Positions 35,968 to 46,208 of a DNA stretch of 64,000 nucleotides are shown one piece after another; position 1 is the stretch's first letter; the number at the start of each line of letters is the position of its first letter. Source of the DNA: Bradyrhizobium sp. in8p8 (GTDB lineage Bacteria; Pseudomonadota; Alphaproteobacteria; Rhizobiales; Xanthobacteraceae); assembly GCF_000426845.1 (NCBI RefSeq), contig NZ_AUGD01000002.1, positions 186,001 through 250,000 on the forward strand. The letters run 5' to 3'. The notes below the pieces were generated by a model. The model saw only the letters and a list, made by a program, of their open reading frames with translations. It made no database searches and had not been told where the DNA came from. A program made the translations under genes and the position numbers.

Positions 35968-38202
35968 CTACCTCCCGCCCTTTGAGGCCACGGCACAATA
36001 GTCTCGCCAGAACTGGCGATATCCCGCCTCGACCCTGCGCGTATAGATCTCGACATTGCCGGCGGGGGATGCGGCGATCCGAGCCGGCAACTCGTTGCGC
36101 AACTTCGCCAGATGAACAGGCTCCGATGCATGTTTGATCGCGATCGCGGCGTAGCCGCCATCATCTTCGGCGACCCAGTCCTGGAGACCCACGGCGGCCA
36201 CGATGGAGCCGCCAGCGCGCGACGAGGCGCCGTTGCCGAGCTTGGCGACGACGGGAACGCCGGCATAGAGCGATTCCCAGGTGCTGATGCCGCCGTTCTG
36301 CGGGAACGTATCAAGCGAAATATCGACGTGCGCAAACACCCGCAGATGCTCCTCACGCGGGGTCGAGCCCATGCAGACGACGTTCTCCGCGGCGATGCCC
36401 TGGGCCACGAACCTCGCGATCAGGCGATCGCGCAGCATTGGGTCGTCGAGCAGCCCGTTCTTGACGATGATCTTCGACCCTGTCACCGCCCGCATCACCT
36501 TCGACCACACCCGGATGGCCTCGTCCGATATCTTGAAGATGCGGTTGAACACGCCGAATGTCACATAGCCGTTGCGGAGCATGGGAAGCTCGGACGGCGG
36601 CACGTCCAGGATCGGATCGATCGTGATCAGGCACGGCAGATCGTGGACCTTTTCAGCCAGCAGATGGCGCGCCGATTGCGGAATGAAGATCGGGTCCGCA
36701 AGCACGTAGTCCATGGTCTGAAGGCCGGTCCCCGTGGCATGCCCGAAGCCGGTGACCTGGATAGGCGCCGGCTTCCGTGCGAACACATGGAGCCTGCTGC
36801 CGGTCGTATGCCCGGATACGTCGATCAGAATGTCGATCCCGTCCGCCTGGATGCGATCGGCCAGCTCGTCGTCCGAAAGCTGCGCAGCATCGACCCAGAC
36901 ATCGGCGAGAGGCTTGAAGCGCTCAGTCATCTCGTCCTGAGATGGCCAGCAGGAATAGCAGACGATCTTGAATTTGGCGTGATCGTGATGGCGCAGCACC
37001 GGCAGCAGCGAATACGCTGCCGAGTGGCGCCTGAATTCGGAGGCGACATATCCGATCACGATCCGCCTGTCCGGATCGACCTCGCGCGGCAGCAGCGTCC
37101 TTTGCGGAAGCTTGGCCCCGATCGCGTCCCACCAATATCTTCGCGCAGCCTGCTGGGCCACGAAGTCGGCCTCCGGCAGATAGTCCAACACGAAAATCTT
37201 GTATCCGATAGCTTCCGGAAAATCCGGAGCGATCCTGAGCGCCGCGTCCAGGTGCTCGAGTGCGGTCGCGATGTCTCCCTGGTTCACATGGCAAGCCGCC
37301 AGAAGCGCCATCCCCATCTCAGATTGCGGATTGACCTCGAGAAGTCGCTTGACGCCCGCCAGAGCCCGCGCGGTATTCCCCACGAGGAGGTCGATCTGCG
37401 CTCTCCAGCACAGTGCGAGCTCGAGCCGCGGCGATTGCACCAGCGCCGCATCGAGGTCCGCGGCCGCCTGCTCCAGCCGGGACCGGGTTAGATTGAGACG
37501 CCCGCGCTGCAGCAGAAGCTGCGGTGAACCGGGCTTGAGCGCGAGTGCTGCGTCAAAGGCGACGACTGCCTCCTCGAAGTGTCGGAGCTCGAGGCTCACC
37601 ATGCCCTTGCCGGCGATCGCCTCCGCATGACGCGGCTGAAACGCCAGCGCGCGATCGAAGCTCTCTTTGGCGCGTTCTAACCGGCCGGTCATCAGTTCCG
37701 CCATGCCCCTGTTGCAAAGTGCGTCGGCATAATCCGGCTTGAGCCTGATCGCGCGTTCGTGCAGCCCGATCGCCTCCTCGGCGAGGCCGATATGCAGCAG
37801 GGTGTTGCCGAGATTGGTCAGGGTGATCGGGCAATTCGGCTTCAGCGCAATGGCCTTCTCCTGGCATGCGCGGGCTTCCTGAAATTTCTGGAGGTCGAAA
37901 TACACGGCTCCGAGATTGCCGTGGGCATCGGGCGAACGCGGATCGAGCGCAATCGCACGCTCAAGCAGGATTTCCGCTTCCTCGAGCCGCCTGCCATCGA
38001 ACGCGCGCAGGCCGAGCAGGTGCGTGGCGTGGAAATGATCCGGCACCTCCTTCAAGATCTCGCGGCAGAGCATCTCGGCTTCGTCAAGTCTGCCCTGCCC
38101 GAGTGCCTCGACCGCGAATGCCATGACGGCATCGGCTTGCTTCTTCAGCTTCTTTTCCAGTCGCGCATTGTGATATGCGCGCGCGCCGGCGCTTCTCTGC
38201 AA
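35968..38202 (-). CDS. TPR protein with O-GlcNAc-transferase-like (SPINDLY, GT41) domain, copy 3
   Basis: 744 residues from a TTG at 38202 (reading MQRSAGARAYHNARLEKKLKKQADAV), behind GGGAGAGAG. The frame is open to 38430, but that upstream part overlaps the aapP end and lacks homology. TPR units are followed by the GT41 catalytic half (IVIGYVASEFRRHSAAYSLLPVLRHHDHAKFKI ... SLDTFPQNGGISTWESLYAGVPVV ... VGLQDWVAEDDGGYAAIAIKH). It is the first of the three in transcription order, 118 bases upstream of copy 2 and 94 bases after aapP. Confidence 0.87.
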   Translation of the reverse strand: MQRSAGARAYHNARLEKKLKKQADAVMAFAVEALGQGRLDEAEMLCREILKEVPDHFHATHLLGLRAFDGRRLEEAEILLERAIALDPRSPDAHGNLGAVYFDLQKFQEARACQEKAIALKPNCPITLTNLGNTLLHIGLAEEAIGLHERAIRLKPDYADALCNRGMAELMTGRLERAKESFDRALAFQPRHAEAIAGKGMVSLELRHFEEAVVAFDAALALKPGSPQLLLQRGRLNLTRSRLEQAAADLDAALVQSPRLELALCWRAQIDLLVGNTARALAGVKRLLEVNPQSEMGMALLAACHVNQGDIATALEHLDAALRIAPDFPEAIGYKIFVLDYLPEADFVAQQAARRYWWDAIGAKLPQRTLLPREVDPDRRIVIGYVASEFRRHSAAYSLLPVLRHHDHAKFKIVCYSCWPSQDEMTERFKPLADVWVDAAQLSDDELADRIQADGIDILIDVSGHTTGSRLHVFARKPAPIQVTGFGHATGTGLQTMDYVLADPIFIPQSARHLLAEKVHDLPCLITIDPILDVPPSELPMLRNGYVTFGVFNRIFKISDEAIRVWSKVMRAVTGSKIIVKNGLLDDPMLRDRLIARFVAQGIAAENVVCMGSTPREEHLRVFAHVDISLDTFPQNGGISTWESLYAGVPVVAKLGNGASSRAGGSIVAAVGLQDWVAEDDGGYAAIAIKHASEPVHLAKLRNELPARIAASPAGNVEIYTRRVEAGYRQFWRDYCAVASKGGR

Positions 38203-38296
38203 GATCTCTCTCCCGAGTATTGCTCGGAAAGAGGCCAGCTGATTCGCATGGTGCCAGGCTTGCGGTCGGTCAGACCGCGAGGCCGGATCGCAAGGT

Positions 38297-39034
38297 TCAC
38301 CGCAGAATCTGGCTGAGGAACAGCTTCGTGCGGGCGTGCTGCGGAGCGGCGAAGAACTCGTTCGGAGTGTTGGCCTCGATGATCTGGCCAGCGTCCATGA
38401 ACACGACGCGGTTGGCGACCTCGCGGGCAAAGCCCATCTCGTGGGTGACGACCAGCATGGTCATGCCCTCCTCGGCCAGATCGACCATGGTGTCGAGAAC
38501 CTCCTTGACCATCTCGGGATCGAGCGCCGAGGTCGGCTCGTCGAACAGCATCACCTTCGGATTCATGGTCAGCGCGCGGGCGATTGCGACGCGCTGCTGC
38601 TGGCCGCCGGACATCTGCCCCGGAAATTTGTTGGCCTGGTGCGGGATCTTGACCCGCTCCAGGAACTTCATCGCCGCCGCCTCCGCATCCTTCTTGGGGA
38701 TGTTGCGGACCCAGATCGGCGCCAACGTGCAATTGTCGAGCACGGTCAGATGCGGAAACAGATTGAAGCTCTGGAATACCATGCCGACTTCACGGCGCAC
38801 GGCATCGACATGCTTGAGGTTGGGACCAAGCTCGATACCGTCGACGACGATCTCGCCCTCCTGGAACTCCTCCAGCGCATTGATACAGCGGATCAACGTC
38901 GACTTGCCCGAGCCCGAGGGGCCGCAGATCACGATGCGCTCGCCCTTGTTGACCGCCAGATCGATGTCACGCAGGACGTGGAATTCGCCGTACCACTTGT
39001 TGAGGCCCGAGATCTTGACGATGGGGTCGGACAT
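38297..39034 (-). CDS. aapP: general L-amino-acid ABC transporter ATPase AapP
   Basis: 245 residues from the ATG at 39034 with GAGG at 5 bases. Complete ATPase: Walker [11 protein letters not shown]-loop VFQSFNLF, signature [15 protein letters not shown], Walker [13 protein letters not shown], and the switch His in [12 protein letters not shown]. AapP energises the broad-specificity amino-acid permease of rhizobia. Last gene of aapJQMP, 11 bases behind aapM. The frame continues upstream on the minus strand, but only as a shadow of aapM. Confidence 0.95.
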   Translation of the reverse strand: MSDPIVKISGLNKWYGEFHVLRDIDLAVNKGERIVICGPSGSGKSTLIRCINALEEFQEGEIVVDGIELGPNLKHVDAVRREVGMVFQSFNLFPHLTVLDNCTLAPIWVRNIPKKDAEAAAMKFLERVKIPHQANKFPGQMSGGQQQRVAIARALTMNPKVMLFDEPTSALDPEMVKEVLDTMVDLAEEGMTMLVVTHEMGFAREVANRVVFMDAGQIIEANTPNEFFAAPQHARTKLFLSQILR

Positions 39035-39045
39035 GGTGACCTCGA

Positions 39046-40566
39046 TCAGTTGCGCCGGTGGGCGTTGAGGCGGTGCTCGACGAACAGCGAGTAGCGCGAC
39101 ATGCCAAAGCAGAAGACGAAGTAGATGATCCCGGCGAAGGCGAAACCCGTGAACGCCGTCGACGGCGTCGACCATTTCGGATCCGAGAACGAGGCACGAA
39201 GGGAGCCGAGAAGATCGAACAGCGCTACGATCGAGACCAGCGAGGTGTCCTTGAACAGCGAGATGAAGCTGTTCACGAGGTTCGGAATGACGTGGCGCAG
39301 CGCCTGCGGCAACACGATCAGCGAGGTCGTTTTCCACCAGGACAGGCCGAGGGCGGCCGCCGCCTCGCTTTGCCCGCGCGGGATCGCAGCGAGCCCGCCG
39401 CGGACGTTCTCGGCCTGATAGGCCCCGGTAAACAGCGCAATGCCGATCAGCGCGCGGACGAGCCCGTCGACGCTGAAATTGCCGGGCAGGAACAGAGGCA
39501 ACATATAGGTGGCGAAGAACAGCACGGTGATCAGCGGCACACCGCGCCAGAACTCGATGAACGTGATCGAAAAGATGCGGATCAACGGAATCGTGGAGCG
39601 GCGGCCAAGGGCCAATGCGATGCCGATCGGCAGCGAGGTGACGATGCCGGTGACAGAGACCACCAGGGTCACCAGAAGGCCGCCCCACAGATTCGTCGAC
39701 ACGACCGGTAATCCGCCGCGATCGAGGCCCATCAGCTGGATGACGACCGCGATGCCGATGAAAACGGCGACGCTGGTCACCAGAGCGCGCCCTCCAGCAC
39801 GAACGCCGCCCCCCAGTACGAAGGCGACGAGGGAGACAATCGCGGCGGTAACGGCAAAATCGATCCAGACCGGTTGCGCCGTCCCCTGGATATGATCGCT
39901 CAGCCAGGTGAGCGGAAAGATCAACCAGGAGATCGCCGTGCCGACCAGCATGATCAAGCTTCCGAGACTCCACAGCAGAGGGCCGATTGCGGATGTCTTG
40001 CTCAGATTGAGCAGCGCCTGCCCGGCGCCGATAATGCTCTCGTCGAACAGCTGAAGCAGCCCGGCCGTCCAGCTCAAGCCAAATCCCTTGATGCCGCCAC
40101 CGTACAGCAGGAAAAATGCGACCACCGGAAATGCGACGAAGAAGAGGCTGGCGTTGATGCCCTTCGCCGGCAGCCGCGGGACGAGCAGCGGCACGAGAAG
40201 GACGGCTGAAAGGAGGAATGTGACGTTGACGCGCCAGCGCTCGGCCTCGGGATAGAAGCCGTAGATCAGCTGGGGCAGCTTGGCCTGGATGTAGGGCCAG
40301 CAGGCGCCGACCACAAAGCCTGCGTTCTCGGGGAGACACGCGGTGCGGTCCTGGCCGGTCCAGACCGCATCGACCATCAGGAACTTGACCGAGGGAACGA
40401 TGGTGAACCAGAGCAGCAAGGCACCTACGACCGTGAGTAGGATGTTGGTCGGCGAGTTGAACAGGCGCGTGCGCATCAGGCCGATGAAGCCGGTGGTCTT
40501 CACCGGCGCGGGACGCTCGGCGAGCAGATCCCGCCGCACGAAGCTGAGCGAAGTGACATCGCTCAT
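39046..40566 (-). CDS. aapM: general L-amino-acid ABC transporter permease AapM
   Basis: 506 residues, start [21 protein letters not shown], overlapping the aapQ stop by 4 bases (ATGA). Many membrane helices; the last 230 residues are the transport domain with the EAA-type loop [58 protein letters not shown]. The long N-terminal half with extra helices is typical of AapM, which is larger than HisM-type permeases. It pairs with AapQ. Confidence 0.95.
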   Translation of the reverse strand: MSDVTSLSFVRRDLLAERPAPVKTTGFIGLMRTRLFNSPTNILLTVVGALLLWFTIVPSVKFLMVDAVWTGQDRTACLPENAGFVVGACWPYIQAKLPQLIYGFYPEAERWRVNVTFLLSAVLLVPLLVPRLPAKGINASLFFVAFPVVAFFLLYGGGIKGFGLSWTAGLLQLFDESIIGAGQALLNLSKTSAIGPLLWSLGSLIMLVGTAISWLIFPLTWLSDHIQGTAQPVWIDFAVTAAIVSLVAFVLGGGVRAGGRALVTSVAVFIGIAVVIQLMGLDRGGLPVVSTNLWGGLLVTLVVSVTGIVTSLPIGIALALGRRSTIPLIRIFSITFIEFWRGVPLITVLFFATYMLPLFLPGNFSVDGLVRALIGIALFTGAYQAENVRGGLAAIPRGQSEAAAALGLSWWKTTSLIVLPQALRHVIPNLVNSFISLFKDTSLVSIVALFDLLGSLRASFSDPKWSTPSTAFTGFAFAGIIYFVFCFGMSRYSLFVEHRLNAHRRN

Positions 40567-41768
40567 GCGCCGAGGCCCCGATTGACGCGCCAACCGTAGA
40601 CGCTCATGACAGCGCTGGTGAACAGCGAGATCAGGAGGTACATGCCCATCGTCATCGCAATGATCTCGATCGCCTGTCCGGTCTGGCTTAGCGAGGTGCC
40701 GGCGAACACCGAGACCAGGTCAGGATAGCCGATCGCGACCGCCAGCGACGAGTTCTTGGTGAGATTGAGATACTGGTTGGTCAGCGGCGGCACGATGACG
40801 CGCATGGCCTGCGGCACGACGATGAGGCGGAGCGTGGCGCCGCGGCTGAGACCGAGCGAGGACCCCGCCTCCATCTGCCCCTTGTGAACGGACAGGATGC
40901 CGGCACGCACGATCTCGGCGATGAAGGCGGCGGTATAGGTCGACAGCGCCAGCGTCAGCGCCACGAATTCGGGAATGATCCGCGAGCCGCCGGCGAAGTT
41001 GAACCCCCTGAGCTGCGGCAGCTCGAAGGTTAAAGGCAGACCGAACATCAGGACGGTAGCGAGCGGCAACCCGAACAGCAGACCCAGCACATAGGGCCAG
41101 ATCCGGATCACCCGCCCCTGCCGAAACAGCGCACGCCGCGCATGGAAGTGCAGGGCCAGTGACGCAACGACGCCGAAGGCCAGCATTGCCAAAAACGGTT
41201 CGAGTCCGCGCTCGCCGATCGCGCTCGGAATGACGAGTCCGCGATTACTGATGAAGGCAATGCCGAGCAGCGAAATGCTCTGTCGTGGATTGGGCAGGGC
41301 CGCGAGCACCGCGAGGTACCAGAACAGGATCTGGAACAATAGCGGCAGGTTGCGAATGACCTCGACATAGATCTCGCTGACGCGCGACAAGAGCCAGTTG
41401 GGCGACAGCCGACACAGCGCGACGATGAACCCGATCACGGTGGCAAAGACGATACCCACCGCCGAGACCACCAGCGTGTTCAAAAGCCCGACCACGAACA
41501 CGCGCAGGAAAGTGTCCGATCCGGAATAGGAGATCAGGGTCTGGTTGACGTCGAAGCCGGCATTGTTCCTGAGGAAGCCGAAGCCGGCGGCGATATGCTG
41601 GTTCTCCAGGTTGGCACGAGCATTGGAGATGATCTCATAGCCGATCCAGCCGAGGATCGCCGCGAAGGCAAACTGGACGGCAACGCCGTTCCAGCCTGCC
41701 CTGCCGCCCAGAATGCGCCGGATCTTCAGCGCGATCTGGGGCGGCGGCTTTCGGGCCTCGGTGCTCAT
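40563..41768 (-). CDS. aapQ: general L-amino-acid ABC transporter permease AapQ
   Basis: 401 residues, start [22 protein letters not shown]. Integral membrane protein with the characteristic AapQ insert ([49 protein letters not shown]) and the permease loop [66 protein letters not shown]. The 5' end is 23 bases after aapJ; the 3' end overlaps aapM. Confidence 0.95.
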   Translation of the reverse strand: MSTEARKPPPQIALKIRRILGGRAGWNGVAVQFAFAAILGWIGYEIISNARANLENQHIAAGFGFLRNNAGFDVNQTLISYSGSDTFLRVFVVGLLNTLVVSAVGIVFATVIGFIVALCRLSPNWLLSRVSEIYVEVIRNLPLLFQILFWYLAVLAALPNPRQSISLLGIAFISNRGLVIPSAIGERGLEPFLAMLAFGVVASLALHFHARRALFRQGRVIRIWPYVLGLLFGLPLATVLMFGLPLTFELPQLRGFNFAGGSRIIPEFVALTLALSTYTAAFIAEIVRAGILSVHKGQMEAGSSLGLSRGATLRLIVVPQAMRVIVPPLTNQYLNLTKNSSLAVAIGYPDLVSVFAGTSLSQTGQAIEIIAMTMGMYLLISLFTSAVMSVYGWRVNRGLGA

Positions 41769-41791
41769 GCCGCTGCTGGCCGACCGGGTGA

Positions 41792-42808
41792 TCAGCGGAT
41801 CGGCGGCGCGTACTGAAGACCGCCCTTGTTCCAGAGATTGTTTAGGCCGCGGTTGATGGCGAGTGGCGAGCCTGCGCCGACGTTGCGATCGAAAACTTCG
41901 CCGTAATTGCCGACGGTCTTCACGATCCGCACCACCCAGTCCTTGGTCAGGCCGAGTTGTTCCCCGAAATTGCCGTCGCTGCCGAGCACGCGCTTCAGCT
42001 CCGGATTTTCCAGCTTCGCCTTCTCGTCGACGTTCTTCGAGGTCACGCCGAGCTCTTCGGCGGTGATCATCGCGAACAGGGTCCACTTCACGATGTCGAA
42101 CCACTGGTCATCGCCGTGGCGCACCATCGGCCCGAGCGGCTCCTTCGAGATGATCTCCGGGAGCACCATGTGGTCGTTGGGATTGGCGAGCTTGAGGCGA
42201 TTGGCGTAGAGGCCCGACTGGTCGGTGGTAAAGACGTCGCACCGCCCGGCTTCATAGGCCTTGACGGTTTCGTCGTTGGTGGCGAACGCGATCACCTCGT
42301 ATTTCATGTTGTTCGCCTTGAAGTAGTCGGCGAGATTCTGCTCGGTGGTGGTACCGGTCTGCACGCAGACCGATGCGCTGTTGAGCTCGAGCGCCGAATT
42401 CACCTTGAGCGACTTCTTCACCATGAAGCCCTGCCCGTCATAGTAGGTCACGCCGGTGAAATTGGCGCCGAGCGAGGTGTCGCGCGAGATGGTCCAGGTG
42501 GTGTTGCGCGAGAGCACGTCGATCTCGCCCGATTGCAGCGCCGTGAACCGGTCCTTGGCCGACAGCGGCACGAACTTGACCTTGGCCGGGTCATTGAAGA
42601 TCGCGCCCGCAATGGCACGGCAGACGTCGACGTCGATGCCGGTCCAGTTGCCCTTGTCGTCGGGTGAGGAGAAGCCGGGCAAGCCCTGGCTGACGCCGCA
42701 GGAGAGCATGCCGCGGTCCTTGACCGTCTTGAGCGTTTGCGCATCGGCGGCTTGGGTAGACAGGCCTGCGGCGAGAGCAAGGGTGAGAGCCAGGGTTACG
42801 CGTTTCAT
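41792..42808 (-). CDS. aapJ: general L-amino-acid-binding protein AapJ
   Basis: 338 residues from the ATG at 42808 (MKRVTLALTLALAAGLSTQAADAQ), a clean signal peptide; the open frame extends to 43054 without support. The mature part has the SBP_bac_3 fold: KTVKDRGMLSCGVSQGLPGFSSPDDKGNWTGIDVDVCRAIAGAIF, LQSGEIDVLSRNTTWTISRDTSLGANFTGVTYYDGQGF, SASVCVQTGTTTEQNLADYF, and YANRLKLANPNDHMVLPE. It captures a broad range of L-amino acids in the periplasm for AapQMP. First gene of the operon. Confidence 0.95.
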   Translation of the reverse strand: MKRVTLALTLALAAGLSTQAADAQTLKTVKDRGMLSCGVSQGLPGFSSPDDKGNWTGIDVDVCRAIAGAIFNDPAKVKFVPLSAKDRFTALQSGEIDVLSRNTTWTISRDTSLGANFTGVTYYDGQGFMVKKSLKVNSALELNSASVCVQTGTTTEQNLADYFKANNMKYEVIAFATNDETVKAYEAGRCDVFTTDQSGLYANRLKLANPNDHMVLPEIISKEPLGPMVRHGDDQWFDIVKWTLFAMITAEELGVTSKNVDEKAKLENPELKRVLGSDGNFGEQLGLTKDWVVRIVKTVGNYGEVFDRNVGAGSPLAINRGLNNLWNKGGLQYAPPIR

Positions 42809-43189
42809 GGGCTTTGGGCCTTTCAAAGGTCGTCTCAAGGTCAGGAACGTTGTCTCTGGGATCATCTGTGCCGGGGAGAGCCCTGCAAGAGTCATGCTGG
42901 CAAACCTAGCCGAACACTCGCCGATGCAGGGAGGCCATATCCATACCTTAATCCCTGTCCCGGCGCCCGCCCTGGTGGCTATGGCGTCTGGCCCGGTCAG
43001 ACATCGGATCGAAGGTCGCGGCAGGCCCCTCAACATGCGGCGACTGAATAGCACCTGCGCATCACAGAACGACTGGCCTGCCCGGTCAAGGGGTTGACGG
43101 GACTCTTCTGTGTTCTGTTATTAACGACAGTGGCCTTCGGGCCTAACCGCGGGCGCGATGCGTCCGGTGGAAATTTTGAAAGCAGGCGC
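42809..43189. promoter_or_regulatory. divergent control region between aapJ and the cystathionine beta-lyase gene
   Basis: 381 bases with no gene I can support. Toward the beta-lyase gene, TTGACG at about 43094-43099 is followed after 17-19 bases by an AT-rich GTTATTAA, a plausible sigma-70-type promoter. CACAGAA at about 43066 and TTCTGTG at about 43105 form a 7-bp inverted pair around it. I found no recognisable SAM riboswitch fold by eye. Confidence 0.4.
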
Positions 43190-44374
43190 ATGGACTCCTC
43201 GCACCCTCAAGAGCAGCACGCCGAGACCCGGCTGGTCACCTCCGGCCGCGACACCAAGGCCCAAAGGGGGTTCGTCAATCCACCTGTCTTCCACGGCTCG
43301 ACCGTGCTCTATCCGACCGCCGAGGACCTGCATGCCCATCGCGGCGAGTTCACCTATGGCCGCCACGGTTCCCCGACCACCAAGGCGTTCCAGGAGACGC
43401 TGATGGCGCTGGAGGGGCCGCAATGCGCCGGCGTGGGCATCGTGCCGTCGGGGCTGTCGGCAATCTCCACCACCCTGCTCTCGGTGCTGAGGGCCGGCGA
43501 CCACATCCTGGTCGTCGACAACATCTATCGGCCCTCGCGCAATTTCTGCAACGGCATGCTGGCGCGCTACGGCGTCGAGACCACCTATTTCGATCCGCTG
43601 ATCGGCGCCGGCGTCGACAAGCTGTTCAAGCCGAACACCCGCGCGGTGCTGGTGGAGGCCCCCGGCTCGCAATCGTTCGAGATGCCCGACATCCGCGCCA
43701 TGGCCGAGGTCGCGCATGCGCGCGGCGCGCTCGTCATCGACGACAACACCTGGGCGACGCCGCTCTATCACCGCTCGCTCGAGCAGGGCGTCGACATCAG
43801 CATGCAGGCCGCCACCAAATATATCGGCGGCCATTCCGACATCATGTTCGGCACCATCTCGGCCAATGCCAAGGCCTGGCCACAGATCAACGAGGGCATC
43901 CGCCTGCTCGGTGTCTGCGCCGGTCCCGACGACGTGTTCCTCGCGCTGCGCGGTCTGCGCACGCTGTCGGTGCGGCTGGCGCAGCATCATCGCTCCGGAC
44001 TCGACATGGCGCGCTGGCTCGCGGGCCGGCCCGAGGTCGCGCGCGTGCTGCATCCGGGCCTGGAGACCGATCCCGGCCATGCGATCTGGAAGCGTGACTT
44101 CACCGGTGCATCAGGCCTGTTCAGCATCGTGCTGAAGCCGGCGCCGCAGAAGGCGGTCGACACGATGCTCAATACCCTGAAGCTGTTCGGCATGGGCTTC
44201 TCGTGGGGCGGATTCGAGAGTCTTGCGATTCCCTTCGACTGCGACAGCTATCGCACGGCGACGAAATGGGCGCCCGGCGGCCCGACATTGCGCCTCCACA
44301 TCGGGCTCGAAAACACTGACGATCTGAAGGCCGATCTCGATCGCGGCTTCGCTGCCCTGAAGGCGGCAACGTGA
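43190..44374 (+). CDS. metC: cystathionine beta-lyase
   Basis: 394 residues from the ATG at 43190 (MDSSHPQEQHAETRLVTSGRD), with AGCAGG upstream; the open frame extends to 43094 without support. Cys/Met metabolism PLP enzyme: FVNPPVFHGSTVLYP, YGRHGSPTTKAFQETLMALEG, GIVPSGLSAISTTLL, and the PLP lysine in MQAATKYIGGHSDIMFG. SWGGFESLAIPF near the C-terminus is the MetC-type ending. It would convert cystathionine to homocysteine, pyruvate and ammonia in methionine synthesis; some homologues act on other thioethers. Transcribed divergently from aapJ. Confidence 0.93.
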   Translation: MDSSHPQEQHAETRLVTSGRDTKAQRGFVNPPVFHGSTVLYPTAEDLHAHRGEFTYGRHGSPTTKAFQETLMALEGPQCAGVGIVPSGLSAISTTLLSVLRAGDHILVVDNIYRPSRNFCNGMLARYGVETTYFDPLIGAGVDKLFKPNTRAVLVEAPGSQSFEMPDIRAMAEVAHARGALVIDDNTWATPLYHRSLEQGVDISMQAATKYIGGHSDIMFGTISANAKAWPQINEGIRLLGVCAGPDDVFLALRGLRTLSVRLAQHHRSGLDMARWLAGRPEVARVLHPGLETDPGHAIWKRDFTGASGLFSIVLKPAPQKAVDTMLNTLKLFGMGFSWGGFESLAIPFDCDSYRTATKWAPGGPTLRLHIGLENTDDLKADLDRGFAALKAAT

Positions 44375-44507
44375 GCCTGCTCACAAGGCACAGCGCCATA
44401 GGAACGCGCATTCGCCGCAGGCGTTAACGCCCGTTGCCCAACAAACGGTTTGAACGCCGGACGTTTGGCGCTAGCCTCACCGATCGACTCCAATCCGGAC
44501 ACGGAGC

Positions 44508-46199
44508 ATGGGAACGTTGGTTCTGCTCGATCTCATGGGCGGCGTTGCGCTGCTATTGTGGGGCCTGCACATGGTCCACAGCGGGATCCTGCGCGCCTTC
44601 GGTCCCGACCTCAGACGCCTGCTCGGCAAGGCGCTAGGCAACCGCGCCAGCGCGTTCGCCGCCGGCCTCGGGCTGACCGCGCTGCTCCAGAGCAGCACGG
44701 CGACGGCCCTGATCACTTCTTCGTTCGCAGCCGAGGGGCTCGTCAGCCTCGCCGCGGCGCTCGCCATCATGTTGGGCGCCAATGTCGGCACCACGCTGAT
44801 CGTGCAGGTGCTGTCGTTCAACATTGCGGCCGTCGCGCCGGTGCTGTTCGTGCTCGGGCTCGTCGCCTTCCGCTCCGGCCCGCGATCCCGGATCAAGGAC
44901 ATCGGCCGCGTCTGCATCGGCCTCGGCCTGATGCTGCTCTCGCTGCACATCCTGCTCGATACGCTGGCGCCGGCGGAGAACGCGCCCGGCGTCCGCATCG
45001 TCATGTCGGCCATCACAGGCGATCCCATCCTGTGCGTCGTCATCGCCGCTCTCGTCACCTGGGCGGTGCATTCGAGCGTCGCCAGCGTGCTGCTGATCAT
45101 GTCCCTCGCCTATTCGCAGTTCATCTCGCCCGAAGCGGCACTGGCGCTGGTGCTCGGGGCCAATCTTGGCAGCGCCATCAATCCAGTTTTCGAGGGCGCC
45201 AGGCGCGACGACCCGGCGAGTTATCGCCTGCCGGTCGGCAATCTCGTCAACCGCGTGGTCGGGATCGGTCTCGTCCTGCCCTTCCTGGGTGACGTCGCCG
45301 GGCACATGCACGCCTGGCAGCCCGATCTTGCGAGGATGACCGCGGCCTTCCACATCGCTTTCAATGTCGGCACGGCCATCCTCTTCATCGGCCTGCTCGA
45401 CACCATGTCGCGCCTGCTCACCCGCCTCCTGCCAGATCGCGTCCAGGAGGCCGATCCCGCCGGCCCGCGCTATCTCGACGAGACCGCGCTGGAAACGCCG
45501 TCCCTGGCACTCGCCGACGCCGCCCGCGAGACGCTCCGCATGGGCGATTTCGTCGAGGTGATGCTGCGCAAGGTCATGACCGCGATGATGTCCGGCGACC
45601 GTGCGCTGGTCGACCAGGTCTCCAAGATGGACAATCTCGTCGATGGTCTCGACGAGGCCATCAAGCTCTACGTGACCAAGCTGATGCGGGGCAGCCTCGA
45701 CGAGAGCGAAGGGCGCCGCGCGATGGAGATCATCTCCTTCGCCATCAACCTCGAACATATCGGCGACATCATCGACAAGAGCCTGAGCGAGCTCGCCACC
45801 AAGAAGATCAAGCGGCGCTTCCAGTTCTCGGCGGAAGGGGCCGAGGAACTCGCCGCGTTTCACAAGCGCACGATGGACTCCCTGCGCATCGCGTTCGGCG
45901 TTTTCATGTCGGGGGACGCCACCGAGGCGCGCAAGTTGCTGGTAGAGAAGACGGCGCTGCGCAACACCGAGCTTGCCGCGGTCGAGCGGCATCTCGATCG
46001 CCTTCGCGAGGGCCGCCCGGAGACCATCGAGACCACCTCGCTGCATCTGGACGTGCTGCGCGACCTCAGGCGCATCCACTCGCACATCTGCTCGGTCGCC
46101 TATCCCGTGCTCGATGCGGCCGGCGAGCCTTACCGCAGAGCCGAGGTGGACACCGTCACCCTGCCCGCATCAGGCGCAGCGTCGGCATTGCCGCGATGA
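44508..46199 (+). CDS. Na/Pi cotransporter family protein with PhoU-like C-terminus
   Basis: 563 residues. The membrane half has the duplicated NaPi-II motif, once as LTALLQSSTATALITSSFAAEGL and again in ALVTWAVHSSVASVLLIMSLAYS, with ANVGTTLIVQ and ANLGSAINP repeats. Residues from about 340 onward are soluble and helical like PhoU (ETLRMGDFVEVMLRKVMTAMM...EIISFAINLEHIGDIIDKSLSELATKK). Bacterial members (YjbB/NptA) import or export phosphate. The ATG at 44508 follows CGGAG. Converges on the LAB_N gene with 9 bases between stops. Confidence 0.9.
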   Translation: MGTLVLLDLMGGVALLLWGLHMVHSGILRAFGPDLRRLLGKALGNRASAFAAGLGLTALLQSSTATALITSSFAAEGLVSLAAALAIMLGANVGTTLIVQVLSFNIAAVAPVLFVLGLVAFRSGPRSRIKDIGRVCIGLGLMLLSLHILLDTLAPAENAPGVRIVMSAITGDPILCVVIAALVTWAVHSSVASVLLIMSLAYSQFISPEAALALVLGANLGSAINPVFEGARRDDPASYRLPVGNLVNRVVGIGLVLPFLGDVAGHMHAWQPDLARMTAAFHIAFNVGTAILFIGLLDTMSRLLTRLLPDRVQEADPAGPRYLDETALETPSLALADAARETLRMGDFVEVMLRKVMTAMMSGDRALVDQVSKMDNLVDGLDEAIKLYVTKLMRGSLDESEGRRAMEIISFAINLEHIGDIIDKSLSELATKKIKRRFQFSAEGAEELAAFHKRTMDSLRIAFGVFMSGDATEARKLLVEKTALRNTELAAVERHLDRLREGRPETIETTSLHLDVLRDLRRIHSHICSVAYPVLDAAGEPYRRAEVDTVTLPASGAASALPR

Positions 46200-46208
46200 C
46201 GCCTTGGA

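Noticed and set aside
33756..36137. 793-codon plus-strand open frame opposite the GT41 genes
   Set aside because: Spans two minus-strand genes and their spacer; homologous shadows recur over each paralogue because the sense genes are related.
39035..40339. N-terminal extension of the aapP frame
   Set aside because: Shadow of aapM in another frame; the ATG at 39034 has a ribosome-binding site and gives normal length.
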